Origin: Gp13-AA77 sp035578005
GTDB lineage: Bacteria; Acidobacteriota; Terriglobia; UBA7540
NCBI GenBank assembly: GCA_035578005.1
Contig: DATJYK010000453.1
Span: 1 to 64,000 of the forward strand
Reading direction: 5' to 3'
DNA length: 64,000 nt
The notes under the pieces are model-generated. The model searched no databases. It saw nothing but the letters and a program-made list of their open reading frames with translations, and was not told the DNA's origin. Of this stretch, positions 26,974-36,515 are shown piece by piece (position 1 is the stretch's first letter; each line of letters begins with the position of its first letter). The position numbers were made by a program, and so were the translations under genes.

Positions 26974-27756
26974 ATGAGAATGACCCCCGTCACGCGCCGT
27001 GATCTGTTAAGGCACGCCCGCCAGGCGGCAACCGCCTTGGCGGTTGGACTCCCGGCGGCGGACGCCGCCGGCCAGAGTCAGACTGCTTCGCAAGCGGCAA
27101 CAACGCGCAAGCTGAAGGTGATCGTGGCCGGTGGACATCCCGGCGACCCCGAATACGGCTGCGGCGGAACCATCGCTCGCTATACGGACCTCGGTCACGA
27201 GGTCGTGCTGCTCTACTTGAACAACGGCGAGTGGCCGGCGTCAAAGGGCGGAGCGCCCGCTTCCAAGCGGATGGCTGAGGCCAGCAAGGCCTGCCAGATT
27301 CTGAAGGCCCGTCCTGCGTATGCTGGCCAGACGAACGGCCACGCGGTGCTTGATGCGGGGCACTTTGATGACTTTCGAAAGATCCTGGAGGCAGAGCGGC
27401 CGGACGTGGTGTTCACACAGTGGCCCATCGACGCCCACCGCGACCATCGCGCCACTTCGGCCCTGGCCTTCGACGCCTGGCTGCAGATGGGTAGGAAATT
27501 TGCCCTCTACTACTACGAGGTGTCGAACGGAGAAGATACGCTGCAATTCTCTCCCACGCACTACGTGAACATTACCGCGAACGAACCCGTGAAGCGCGCC
27601 GCCTGCTACGCCCACGCCTCTCAATCGCCCGACAAGTTCTACACCTTGCAGGACCAAGTGGCGAAGTTCCGCGGCATCGAGAGTGGCTGTGAACGGGCAG
27701 AGGCCTTCTTTCTGCAGGTGCAAAGCCCTTATGAAGCGCTGCCGACCGCGCTCTGA
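26974..27756 (+). CDS. Exported PIG-L/LmbE-type deacetylase with altered metal motif
   Basis: The 260-residue protein has a twin-arginine-like signal (TRRDLLRHARQ, then a hydrophobic Ala run). The PIG-L motif reads GGHPGDPE where most members have AHPDD: the zinc-binding His and second Asp are kept, and the first Asp, the general base in MshB-type enzymes, is Gly. The later IDAHRDHR motif and the C-terminal ligand region are normal. It should remove an acyl group from an N-acyl sugar, or be a sugar-binding relative with changed chemistry. ATG 26974 is chosen over GTG 26938. Confidence 0.82.
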   Translation: MRMTPVTRRDLLRHARQAATALAVGLPAADAAGQSQTASQAATTRKLKVIVAGGHPGDPEYGCGGTIARYTDLGHEVVLLYLNNGEWPASKGGAPASKRMAEASKACQILKARPAYAGQTNGHAVLDAGHFDDFRKILEAERPDVVFTQWPIDAHRDHRATSALAFDAWLQMGRKFALYYYEVSNGEDTLQFSPTHYVNITANEPVKRAACYAHASQSPDKFYTLQDQVAKFRGIESGCERAEAFFLQVQSPYEALPTAL

Positions 27757-28083
27757 AGGAGCCAAGCGGCTCAGGTGGGGGGCGTTGTCGAAGAGCTACA
27801 GGGTGGAGTATGACGAACGCGAGGCCTTGGCCGGGGCAAGCCTCGGCCCTACGAACGACAGAACCTAAACCGTAAAGATTCGTCACAGTGAGCAGACCAG
27901 CGTCCGGCCAGCCGGGGAAATCCACACCCTAACTCGCTGAATACGCAGGCTCAAAATAATCAGTCGCAAGATTTTCACCAGTACCCATCGTCCCATTTTG
28001 ATCTACGAGAATGATGGGCGAGGGCGGGTGATGGTTGAAATTTCAGGGGTGAAGATAAGGGAGAAGACGGGGTCGGCGCGGGT

Positions 28084-28180
28084 CGAACGAACCCAATGCT
28101 TATAACTCATGTGGATAGAGTCAATTAAAGTCGAAAATTGGGGTCATTTTCAAAGTTTTCGAGGGGTACGAACCCAATTT
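28084..28180 (+). repeat. Two AAC-GAACCCAA words in a non-coding gap
   Basis: cgaacgaacccaat (28084-) and gtacgaacccaatt (28166-) lie about 80 bases apart on one strand, in AT-rich DNA. They belong to the same word family as the arrays at 7.1 and 14.7 kb. The gap 27757-28338 shows no gene; it also contains short G/A-rich DNA near 28010-28075. Confidence 0.6.
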
Positions 28181-28338
28181 TGTATTCTATTGATCTGTAA
28201 TGAGTTAAGCCATATTTGGGGCATTTCTTGAAAAAATTTCGACGAAACTGCGAAACCAGGCTTTCAAACGGGCGATGCGGAAAACGTTACCTTGATCGGC
28301 GGGGATTCCTCGCGGGAAAAGGCTGCGGCGCCTGCGCC

Positions 28339-28827
28339 TCAATGCGTGACGCTGATCTCCAGGGCAAAATCGCCGTCGCGCCTGGGCGTGAATCGGACTT
28401 TGGTGTTGGCGTTTGAGAGTGCGGCTAGGCTTGTGAGTGGCTGACGAACTCCGTTGACCTCGATCAGGGTCGCGCTGGTGACTCTGAAATCGTAATCGGT
28501 CTCGCCAGGAACCCGGCTCGCAGTGATGGAGCTCATCTCGCCGTGCTGTCCCGGGGTTGAAGACGCCTTCTCACTCCAGGATAGCTGGAGCGTCGGCGGT
28601 TCGTTCGGACCTCGGCGAGCGACGATAATCAATCCCTTGGTGGGGTCCACACCCGCCAGCGCTCCCGTAATGGTTTCAGGCTTCGTGAAGGCGCCCTTCG
28701 TGGTTTCCAGGTTAGCCGCGACGTGAGCGTGTTGGGGTTGATCCTGAGCTGCGGCGCTGACCACGAGAAGAGTCGATGCAAGCAAGAAGAGACAGGTGCG
28801 AAATGCCTTGCCGGCCGCTGAGGTCAT
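28339..28827 (-). CDS. Small secreted protein, unknown family (member B)
   Basis: The 162-residue product has a signal peptide ending near SAAAQ and shares with the protein at 22088-22585 the ordered words FTKPETITGAL, GLIIVARRGPNEP, QLSWSE and GETDYDFRVTSATLI, then a FTPRRDGDFAL ending. ATG 28827 has GGAG upstream; the frame is open to 28893 without a better start. It follows the ABC-F gene on the same strand after a 62-base gap. Its function is unknown. Confidence 0.65.
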   Translation of the reverse strand: MTSAAGKAFRTCLFLLASTLLVVSAAAQDQPQHAHVAANLETTKGAFTKPETITGALAGVDPTKGLIIVARRGPNEPPTLQLSWSEKASSTPGQHGEMSSITASRVPGETDYDFRVTSATLIEVNGVRQPLTSLAALSNANTKVRFTPRRDGDFALEISVTH

Positions 28828-28889
28828 GTGTCCAAACTCCGAAACAGCGCCCCGTCGAACGCCACCATGGATTTTACGGCACCTGCCAC

Positions 28890-30851
28890 TCATCTGTCAT
28901 TCGCGACGGCCTGCCCTGCCTCGTCGAGGGTGAGCTCGAGCTGTTCCCACTCTTTCATCAATTCCGCCAACTCAGAACGCCGCTCGTCGATCAGCTTCGC
29001 AAGCCGGATAGACTCCTCGGCGCTCTTGAAGTTCGCAAGATCGAGCTCGTACGAAGTGATCTCAACCTCGCGGCGCGCGACCTCCTGTTCGAGCTCGTCG
29101 TGGCGGCTTCGCAGCTTTCGCAGGAGAATAGGGTTCAGCTTTTTGCCCTGCGCGTGCGGCTCCTCGCGCCGCTGCCGTCCCGTCTCGTTGTCCCGGAGGG
29201 GCTGCGATGCGGGGATGCCGTCGTCTCTGCGGTCACCCGTCCGGCCTTCTTTCTGCCAACGATAATCCTCGTAATTGCCCGGATAGTCGTTGAGCGCGCC
29301 GCTCTCGATTTCGAAGATACGCGTCGCAAGCTTGTCAATGAAATAGCGGTCGTGCGAGACAAACACCACGGTTCCAGTGAACTTGGCGAGCGCCTCCAGC
29401 AGCACATCCTTGGCGCGCAGGTCGAGGTGGTTGGTAGGCTCATCGAGCAGCAGGAAATTCGGCGGCTGCAGCAGCATGCGCGCCAGCGCGTAACGGTTGC
29501 GCTCGCCGCCCGAAAGCACACCGATGCGCTTGAAGACCTCGTCATCCGAGAACAGGAAGCAGCCCAGCAGGGTGCGAAGTTGCGTCTGGCCGCTGAGGGC
29601 GCCGGGTGCGACGGTGGCAAGGTCGTCGATGAGGCGCGCGGCGGGGTCAAGCGCCTTGTATTGGTCTTGCGCGAAATAATCCGCTTCCACGTTGTGGCCC
29701 AACCGAAGCTCACCGGCCGTTGGTTTCTCCGCGCCCGCCAGCAGCTTGATCAGCGTCGACTTGCCGGCACCGTTCACGCCCACCAAGCCCACGCGGTCGC
29801 CACGATTGATGATGAAGTTCACGCCTTCAAACACCAGCTTGCTGCCGTAGCTCTTGGCGACGTTCCGAAACTCCGTCACCAGGCGCCCGCTCGCCGGGGG
29901 CTGAGGAAACGAGAAGTGAATCGTCTTCTCCTCCGGCGGCAGCTCAATGCGGTCGATTTTCTCCAGCTCTTTGATCCGGCTCTGCACCTGCTTGGCCTTG
30001 GTGGCTTGATACCGGAACCGGTTGATGAAGACTTCGAGCTGCTGAATGCGCTCCTGCTGGTTGCGGTAAGCCGCCTCAAGCTGGGCGCCGCGCGCCTCTT
30101 TTTGCGTGAGGTAATGTTCGTAGTTCCCGGTGTAGAAGTAAGCCCGCCGGTTCCAGATTTCGAGGATCTTCTTCACCGTGACGTCGAGAAAATAGCGGTC
30201 GTGAGAGACCAAAACGAAGGCGGAGGGATAGTCCTCCAGGTACTGTTCCAGCCAGTTACGCGCCTCAAGATCGAGGTGGTTGGTGGGCTCATCCAGCAGC
30301 AACAGATCAGGCTTGATGAGCAGCAGCTTCGCCAAGGCGATGCGCATCTGCCAGCCGCCGGAGAATTCCTCGGTGGGGCTATCCCGATCGTCGCGCGAAA
30401 AGCCGAGGCCATTGAGCACTGTGTGCGCCTGCGCTTCCAGCGAGTACCCGTCGCGGCCCTGGAACTCGGTTTCAATGCGGTGGTAGCGCTCCGTCACGCG
30501 GTGGTACTCGTCGCTCTCCGGATCAAGTTCGGCCATCCGGTGATGGAGCGTCTCCATTTCCTTTTCCATGTCCAGCAGATCGCCGAAGACGGAAAGGCAT
30601 TCCTGCAACACCGTGCGCCCGGATAGCGATAGTCCGTCCTGGGGAAGGTACCCCGTGGTAATGCCCTTGGCCGCGGAGCGCGACCCTTCATCAAGTGACT
30701 CAAGGCCCGCCAATACCTTGAGCAGTGTCGTTTTTCCGGTGCCGTTCGCGCCCACCAGGCCCACGCGCTCTCCCGGCGTCAAAAGCCAGTCGAGGCCCTC
30801 AAAGAGGACTTTGGAGCCGAAGTGTTTTCCTGCAGAAGAGAGCTGGATCAT
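28890..30851 (-). CDS. ABC-F family ATPase
   Basis: The 653-residue protein has two ABC ATPase domains in one chain and no membrane segments: Walker A GANGTGKTT (about 36) and GVNGAGKST (about 363), signatures FSGGWQ and LSGGERNR, Walker B DLLLLDEPTNHLD and FLLLDEPTNHLD. A linker with an arm-like insert follows domain 1, and a C-terminal coiled coil (about 555-645) is present. This matches Uup/ABC-F factors that bind the ribosome and relieve stalling, some giving antibiotic protection. ATG 30851 (MIQLSS) is the natural start; the frame to 31079 is unsupported. The gene is divergent from the receptor gene. Confidence 0.92.
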   Translation of the reverse strand: MIQLSSAGKHFGSKVLFEGLDWLLTPGERVGLVGANGTGKTTLLKVLAGLESLDEGSRSAAKGITTGYLPQDGLSLSGRTVLQECLSVFGDLLDMEKEMETLHHRMAELDPESDEYHRVTERYHRIETEFQGRDGYSLEAQAHTVLNGLGFSRDDRDSPTEEFSGGWQMRIALAKLLLIKPDLLLLDEPTNHLDLEARNWLEQYLEDYPSAFVLVSHDRYFLDVTVKKILEIWNRRAYFYTGNYEHYLTQKEARGAQLEAAYRNQQERIQQLEVFINRFRYQATKAKQVQSRIKELEKIDRIELPPEEKTIHFSFPQPPASGRLVTEFRNVAKSYGSKLVFEGVNFIINRGDRVGLVGVNGAGKSTLIKLLAGAEKPTAGELRLGHNVEADYFAQDQYKALDPAARLIDDLATVAPGALSGQTQLRTLLGCFLFSDDEVFKRIGVLSGGERNRYALARMLLQPPNFLLLDEPTNHLDLRAKDVLLEALAKFTGTVVFVSHDRYFIDKLATRIFEIESGALNDYPGNYEDYRWQKEGRTGDRRDDGIPASQPLRDNETGRQRREEPHAQGKKLNPILLRKLRSRHDELEQEVARREVEITSYELDLANFKSAEESIRLAKLIDERRSELAELMKEWEQLELTLDEAGQAVANDR

Positions 30852-31095
30852 GGTCGTAGAATGCTTCGCAGAACTTCCATCTTCTAGTTTATCAGGCGGG
30901 AGATTGATCTCAGTGTGTACAACCTCCACCAGCGTCCGAAATGACGAGGGAAGAAAAAGGCGACTTGTCCCGTCCAAACACAGTTGGCGCCTTGCCGCGC
31001 GACGCGATTGGGTGCATCTCGTTCGGGTGCGGCGTCGCTGCACCACCGTTTGGGCATTGCCGCCCGATCGCCGCTCCATGGAGGAAAACTATCGG

Positions 31096-34000
31096 ATGCA
31101 GTCAAATTGGGGTGCGGACCCGTGGAAACAATCTGCGCTTTTGGCGATTGCCCTCATGTTGGTGCCGTCCGCTGGACGCGCACAGAGCGCCGGAGGAACG
31201 CTCCAAGGCGTGGTACAGGACGCGACGGGCGGCCGAGTGTCCACCGCCAAGATTACGGTTCAAGCGCTCCAGTCTAGCGTCGAGCGCCAAATCTCGACGG
31301 ATACTCGCGGCGAGTTTCGCTTGGATAATCTTTGGCCGGGCCCGTACAGAGTGATTGTGAACGCCCCACGGTTTGCAGAGGCTCGTTCGGATGTGACGGT
31401 GGCGGTGAGCTCGGCGCGCAACATCATGGTGACGATGCAACCCGCATCCGTCCGTCAAGCGGTTATCGTACAGGGCGAGGCTTCGTCCATTACGACGCAG
31501 CCTATCGACACCACCAGCGCCGTGCGCGGCGGCGTCGTGACGGCACAGGACCTGGAAACCATCCCACTGGCGAATCGAAGCTTCGCCAACATCGCGTATC
31601 TCGTGCCCGGTACCGAACCCGTGGAACCCTCCGACCCCACGAAGGCGCGCATCACGGCGGTCTCCACCGGCGGCAGCTCGGGTTTGAACAACCAGCTTTC
31701 CGTGGATGGAGGTGACAATTCGGACGATTACATCGGGGGATTTCTACAAAACTTTTCGTCCGACGGCATCCAGGAGTTCGCCTTTCGCACGGCGCAGGAA
31801 GACGCTGACACCGGGCGCACCACGGCCGGCTCTGTGGTGATCACCACCAAGCGCGGCGCCGATGACTGGCACGGTGACGCGGCTTTCTACGAGCGGGCAG
31901 CGGCGCTCAACGCGCGCTTTCCCATCGATAATCCCCCGCCCGAGCCCAAGCAGCCGTTCTCTCGGCAGAATTACATTGGAACCCTGGGCGGACCCATCGA
32001 GAAGAGCAAACTTTGGTTCTTCGCGTCGCTAGAAGCCGTCCACGAGGACGCCAGTATCAACTACAGTCCGGCCAGCCTGTCGGAGTTCACCGCGCTGGCG
32101 TCGCTGGCAGCCCAGGGCCTGATTCCGGGAGTAGAGTCGATCCCGGTGCCGACCCATGTGCCCGTCCCATTCCATGACTATCTCAGCTCGCTCCGCTTTG
32201 ATTGGTCACAGTCGTCGCGCTCGCAGTGGTTTCTGCGGGGATCCAATGACAACTACACAACACGGAACGATCTGGTGCAGCAGGCTACGTTGCCTTCCAC
32301 AGGCGCAACTTCCGGCTCCAACTACTTCAACGTTGTGCTCCACAATCAGTACACTTTCAGCCCTACTTGGCTCGGATCCTTTACCTTTGACGCCAGCACC
32401 TTGCGCCGCACAGAGACGCGCAACAGCCAATTGGGCTTTGCGCTGGCGTTTCCTTTCAGTGCGACTTCTTCTACCATCTCAGGCTTCGAGACGTTTGGCG
32501 ACAACCAGTTCGTGACGCCCATCACGGCCTTTCCGGTGCTGCGCAAACAACAGAAGTACCAGTTCCGTTACGACGTCAGCCACGCGCAGGGAGGGAACGC
32601 GCCGCGATTCGGGGTGGACTTCATACACGAGCCCGTGTTGAGCGGTGCGCTCTCAGGCACAGCCGAGAACCTGACCGTGTTCACCATGGATCCCACGTTT
32701 TATGCTGAGAACCCGACACAGTTTTCGGCAGACTTGGTATGCGGCGCCACAGCTCTCGACGGAACCACTTGCATGTCTACTCCCGAGACGAACGGGAGTT
32801 TTTCACAGAACGTACAGCGGCTGGCATTCTATGCAGAAAACTCGTGGAGAGAGACGCCGCACTTTACCCTTAACTACGGACTGCGATACGACACCACTTG
32901 GGGACTCTTCACCGCCTCCGGGCGCTCACAATCGCAGAATCCGGCCCTGCTCACGCTCAAAGCGCTCGATATTCCTGTCGCAGTGACGGCCCCGCACGAT
33001 TATCGAGGGGCGCTGGCGCCTCGCATCGGCGTTGCGTATTCTCCCGGGAACAGTTTCAACACAGTACTCCGTGCGGGCTTCGGCATGTTCTACAGTGACC
33101 TTGCCCAGAACGGCTGGGTGACAGCCCTTCAGGCGGTGAATGAGGCTCCGGAAGCATGCGTCGCACCTGGCGACCCCGGGTGCGTGCCTGGGGCCAATGC
33201 GGGAGGTGCAGCGTCCCTGATAGACGCCGGCTATAAGACGCCGTACGCCATCCACATCACTGCGGGAGCGCAACACGCTTTTAACAAGAACTGGAACCTG
33301 AGCGCGGACTGGACCCACGAGCAGGGCGTGCACTCTTTCGCCCGCTACCAGTACCAAGCCGGCTACACCTTGTTCTCGCCTTTGTTCCCTTCGGACCTGA
33401 ACAGCCAGATGAACAACGTTCCTAATCTCACTCTGTTCCGCTCAGACAATCGCTCGCGCTACGACGGCATGTCGGTGCACCTGCAAGGAAATGTCCCCGG
33501 CCGCGTGAACGTGGTTGTGAACTATACGCTCTCCAGGGCAAAAACGTGGGGTTGCGTGCTCGGCGAGCTGTTTGACTATGTAGACGGGGTCTGCAATCCG
33601 TTAGACGCCTTCGGGCCGGGTGACTTCGGTCCCTCGGGCGAAGACGTCACAGATCGGCTGGTGGTGGCCGGAGTGTTTCACGCGCCGGCGGGCTTCGAAG
33701 TGTCGCTACTCGGCCAGATTGAAAGCGCGCGGCCCATCACGCTGACCACTCCCGTGGATGTCAACGGCACGGGCGATCCGCTGGATGACCGTGCCGTGGT
33801 GAACGGAGTGCAAACCACCCTCGACGAATTCCGCTGCACTCCCTATATTCAGTTCGATATGCGTGTCAGCCGGCCGTTTAAGATCCGAGAGCGCTGGCAA
33901 GTGACGCCGTTCATTGAATTCTTCAACCTGTTCAACCGCAACAATCCCGGAGCCAACTACGTTACGGACATCTCCGCGCTGCCCACACCTGTCAATAACC

Positions 34001-34170
34001 TTTACCACGCCACGGCGTTCTGCCTGAACGCAGACTGCACTCAAACCTCGCCCATCACCAATCCGCGTCAACTGTTAGTACCCTCCGGTGCTCTAGGTGA
34101 CTTCTTCGGTCCCGGCACCACCGTCGGCATTCCGTTTGCGGCGCAAGTCGGAGCGCGAATGACGTTTTGA
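31096..34170 (+). CDS. Oar-like TonB-dependent outer-membrane receptor
   Basis: The product is 1024 residues from ATG 31096 (GGAGG at 31080-31084; ATG 31078 is an alternative). It has a signal peptide ending near SAGRAQ, a carboxypeptidase-regulatory-like domain (about 30-110, GGTLQGVVQDATGG), a plug (LANRSFANIAYLVPG, DGGDNSD) and a barrel with a terminal Phe (GARMTF). Its barrel is unlike that of the two other receptors, so the substrate probably differs. A RhaT-like transporter follows 170 bases downstream, which suggests a sugar or uronate uptake unit. Confidence 0.88.
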   Translation: MQSNWGADPWKQSALLAIALMLVPSAGRAQSAGGTLQGVVQDATGGRVSTAKITVQALQSSVERQISTDTRGEFRLDNLWPGPYRVIVNAPRFAEARSDVTVAVSSARNIMVTMQPASVRQAVIVQGEASSITTQPIDTTSAVRGGVVTAQDLETIPLANRSFANIAYLVPGTEPVEPSDPTKARITAVSTGGSSGLNNQLSVDGGDNSDDYIGGFLQNFSSDGIQEFAFRTAQEDADTGRTTAGSVVITTKRGADDWHGDAAFYERAAALNARFPIDNPPPEPKQPFSRQNYIGTLGGPIEKSKLWFFASLEAVHEDASINYSPASLSEFTALASLAAQGLIPGVESIPVPTHVPVPFHDYLSSLRFDWSQSSRSQWFLRGSNDNYTTRNDLVQQATLPSTGATSGSNYFNVVLHNQYTFSPTWLGSFTFDASTLRRTETRNSQLGFALAFPFSATSSTISGFETFGDNQFVTPITAFPVLRKQQKYQFRYDVSHAQGGNAPRFGVDFIHEPVLSGALSGTAENLTVFTMDPTFYAENPTQFSADLVCGATALDGTTCMSTPETNGSFSQNVQRLAFYAENSWRETPHFTLNYGLRYDTTWGLFTASGRSQSQNPALLTLKALDIPVAVTAPHDYRGALAPRIGVAYSPGNSFNTVLRAGFGMFYSDLAQNGWVTALQAVNEAPEACVAPGDPGCVPGANAGGAASLIDAGYKTPYAIHITAGAQHAFNKNWNLSADWTHEQGVHSFARYQYQAGYTLFSPLFPSDLNSQMNNVPNLTLFRSDNRSRYDGMSVHLQGNVPGRVNVVVNYTLSRAKTWGCVLGELFDYVDGVCNPLDAFGPGDFGPSGEDVTDRLVVAGVFHAPAGFEVSLLGQIESARPITLTTPVDVNGTGDPLDDRAVVNGVQTTLDEFRCTPYIQFDMRVSRPFKIRERWQVTPFIEFFNLFNRNNPGANYVTDISALPTPVNNLYHATAFCLNADCTQTSPITNPRQLLVPSGALGDFFGPGTTVGIPFAAQVGARMTF

Positions 34171-34340
34171 CAGGCGCAGCCGAAACAGGAGCCTGACACT
34201 ACTGCCATGCCCTCTGCGGCAACGTCCAAAAGTTGTTCACGCCCCGCCGATTTGTCGTACAATACGCCCCTGTACTTTCCGGATAACGGGCTGCGGCAAC
34301 CGCCTGAACAGCCGGCACGGGAATCCTTCGAGGACACGTC

Positions 34341-35372
34341 ATGTCGCCGATCGCCTCGGGTGTAAGTCTTTCGCTCCTTGCGGGCGCTCTGAACGGGAGC
34401 TTTGCTACTCCCACAAAGTTTGCCAGGCGCTGGAACTGGGAAAACATCTGGTCCGTCTGGGCCGTGGTAGCAATGTTTATTCTTCCGTGGGTTCTGGCGT
34501 ATTTCACCGTGCCGAATCTTGTGGATGTCTACCGTGGCGGCGGGCACCTTCGCGAGATCGAGCTGCTGCTGGTGTTTGGGTTGGGCTTCGGGCTGGCACA
34601 GGTCTTCTTCGGCTTAGGCATCGCGGCTCTTGGACTCTCGCTGAACTTCGCGATCGCCATTGGGATTTCAACAGCGCTGGGCTCGATTGTGCCGCTCGTG
34701 TTTCTCGAGAGCGACCTCATCTTCACTCCGAAAGGCGAGATGATTCTGCTCGGTGTGGCGATTGTCATTGCCGGGATTGTGGTCTCGGCCGTAGCCGGCA
34801 GGCTGAAGGAAAGCCATACCGCAGAGCGGGAGCTACGCTCCACAGAAAAGCAAATGAGCTTTGGGATGGGCCTGCTGATGTGTATTCTCGCCGGACTGGG
34901 ATCGCCGCTCAACAATTTCGGGCTGGCATTTGGCAAACCACTGGTGGAGCGTGCCGTTATTCTCGGAGCGAGCCCCGCCTACCAAACCAACGTCATCTGG
35001 GCGCCGTTGCTCACCGCTTCCGTTGTTCCCTACCTCATTTACTGCGCCTATCTTTGGTGGAAGAACAGGAGCTTTGGCCTGTTTGGCGCTTCGGGCACCG
35101 CGCTGAATTGGATCTTAGGCATCGTGATGGCGGCCCTCTGGATGGCTAGTCTTGAAGTGTATGGCTCTGCCGCCACCAGCATGGCTGACCTTGGTCCCAT
35201 TCTGGGCTGGCCGCTCTTCATGTCGGTTATCATCATCGCATCGAACATCTGGGGCTTTGCCACCGGCGAATGGCGTGGCTGCGGACGCAAGCCTATTAAC
35301 GTGATGTTAGGCGCAATCGCCTTGTTGGTGGCCGGTTTCTGCACCCTAGCCTACAGCGCCAGCATGAGCTGA
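34341..35372 (+). CDS. L-rhamnose-proton symporter (RhaT) family transporter
   Basis: The 343-residue polytopic inner-membrane protein has about ten hydrophobic helices, a length typical of RhaT-type symporters. The start (ASGVSLSLLAGALNGSFATP), the WENIWSVWA segment and GLGSPLNNFGLAFGKP are features I associate with that family. It imports a sugar by proton symport; rhamnose itself is not certain, since no rhaA, rhaB or rhaD genes are near. ATG 34341 has GAGGA upstream. It lies between the outer-membrane receptor and a convergent ROK kinase, a plausible uptake and phosphorylation set. Confidence 0.85.
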   Translation: MSPIASGVSLSLLAGALNGSFATPTKFARRWNWENIWSVWAVVAMFILPWVLAYFTVPNLVDVYRGGGHLREIELLLVFGLGFGLAQVFFGLGIAALGLSLNFAIAIGISTALGSIVPLVFLESDLIFTPKGEMILLGVAIVIAGIVVSAVAGRLKESHTAERELRSTEKQMSFGMGLLMCILAGLGSPLNNFGLAFGKPLVERAVILGASPAYQTNVIWAPLLTASVVPYLIYCAYLWWKNRSFGLFGASGTALNWILGIVMAALWMASLEVYGSAATSMADLGPILGWPLFMSVIIIASNIWGFATGEWRGCGRKPINVMLGAIALLVAGFCTLAYSASMS

Positions 35373-35374
35373 AA

Positions 35375-35445
35375 AACAGGCAAGGGCCAATAGGCAAGGG
35401 CCAAGAAAAGTAGCGCATGTTGGTCGATTGGCTCGTGCCTCTCGC
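35375..35445. repeat. Low-complexity ggcaagggccaata-type stretch
   Basis: ggcaagggccaa appears twice within 30 bases after the transporter stop and again in changed, complementary form (cctattgcct) near 35450, at the end of the ROK kinase gene. It may help form a hairpin between the convergent genes. Confidence 0.45.
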
Positions 35446-36345
35446 CTATTGCCTCGTCTTGGCCACCTCCAGTGCTAAAGCGATGGCTCCCAACACACCG
35501 GCGTTCTCTCCGAGCTGGGCCGGCACCACGTACTCATCGATGTGATCGGTGATTTCGCTCACCCGGATGTAGTTATTCAGCAGCTCCAAAGTCTTCCGCC
35601 GGACCATCGGGAAGAGAAACGAACGCCGCATGACGCCGCCGCCCAGAATGATCCGTTGCGGAGAGAGCGTACACACCAGGTTCGTGACGCCGAGCGCCAT
35701 GTACTGCGCCTCAAGCTCCCAAGCGCGATGCTCCGGCGGCAGTTCCTGACCCTTGCCGCCCCAGCGGGCCTCAATGGCGGAACCGGCAGCCAAGCCTTCC
35801 CAGCAGTCACCGTGAAACGGGCACGAGCCCGGGAACGGGTCTGCCTGCCAATCGTGGGCAATGCGCATATGGCCCATTTCCGGGTGAAGCACTCCGTGGA
35901 GCATCCGTCCCGCGGCCATGCCGCCGCCGCCGATGCCGGTTCCCACGGTCACATAAACAAACGTGTCCAGTCCCTGCGCCGCGCCCCACTGGCGCTCGCT
36001 CAGCCCCGCGCCGTTCACGTCCGTATCAAAGCCTACGGGCACGTTGCACGCCCGTCGGACAGGGCCTACCAAATCCGTGTTTTGCCAACCCGCCTTGGGT
36101 GTAGACGTAATGAAGCCGTAGTGTGGCGAGGCGGGATTCACATCGATGGGGCCGAAGGAAGCGATACCGATGGCAGCCAGCGGCTCGCGCTTCATCTGGC
36201 TCTGAAAGTACTCCACCAACCGGGTCACCGTCTCTTCGGGTGACGTGGTCGCGAATTCAAACCGGTCCCGCAGATCCTGTGGACCCGTTCCCACGGCGCA
36301 GACGAACTTAGTCCCCCCTGCTTCAATCGCGCCATATGACGTCAT
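35446..36345 (-). CDS. ROK-family sugar kinase (fructokinase-like)
   Basis: The 299-residue protein starts with the phosphate-binding GAIEAGGTKF, carries VPVGFDTDVNGAGLSE (catalytic Asp region), GTGIGGGG and the zinc site HPEMGH...CPFHGDC (residues about 153-178), then ILGGGVM. The zinc-finger spacing and EAGGTKF start match bacterial ROK fructokinases (ScrK/GmuE-like). It phosphorylates a hexose with ATP in the cytoplasm. ATG 36345 has GGAGAGAG upstream. It is convergent with the RhaT-like transporter and could process its cargo. Confidence 0.88.
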   Translation of the reverse strand: MTSYGAIEAGGTKFVCAVGTGPQDLRDRFEFATTSPEETVTRLVEYFQSQMKREPLAAIGIASFGPIDVNPASPHYGFITSTPKAGWQNTDLVGPVRRACNVPVGFDTDVNGAGLSERQWGAAQGLDTFVYVTVGTGIGGGGMAAGRMLHGVLHPEMGHMRIAHDWQADPFPGSCPFHGDCWEGLAAGSAIEARWGGKGQELPPEHRAWELEAQYMALGVTNLVCTLSPQRIILGGGVMRRSFLFPMVRRKTLELLNNYIRVSEITDHIDEYVVPAQLGENAGVLGAIALALEVAKTRQ

Positions 36346-36515
36346 AGACTCTCTCCCCTTCTACCTTCGCACATTCACGCGATGGATCGTCGTCGCCACT
36401 CCCAATCAGGCCCGCACGGGGGCTGTGGTCACTCATCATAGCAGTGGAAGAAGCTTTTGCAAGCCATCCCTCCGTTCTGATGCGCCGCCAAAACCGCCAC
36501 AATTGACTTGATTTC

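Noticed and set aside
28776..30626. A 616-codon open frame antisense to the ABC-F gene
   Set aside because: The opposite strand has all ABC motifs; this frame has none and no ribosome site.
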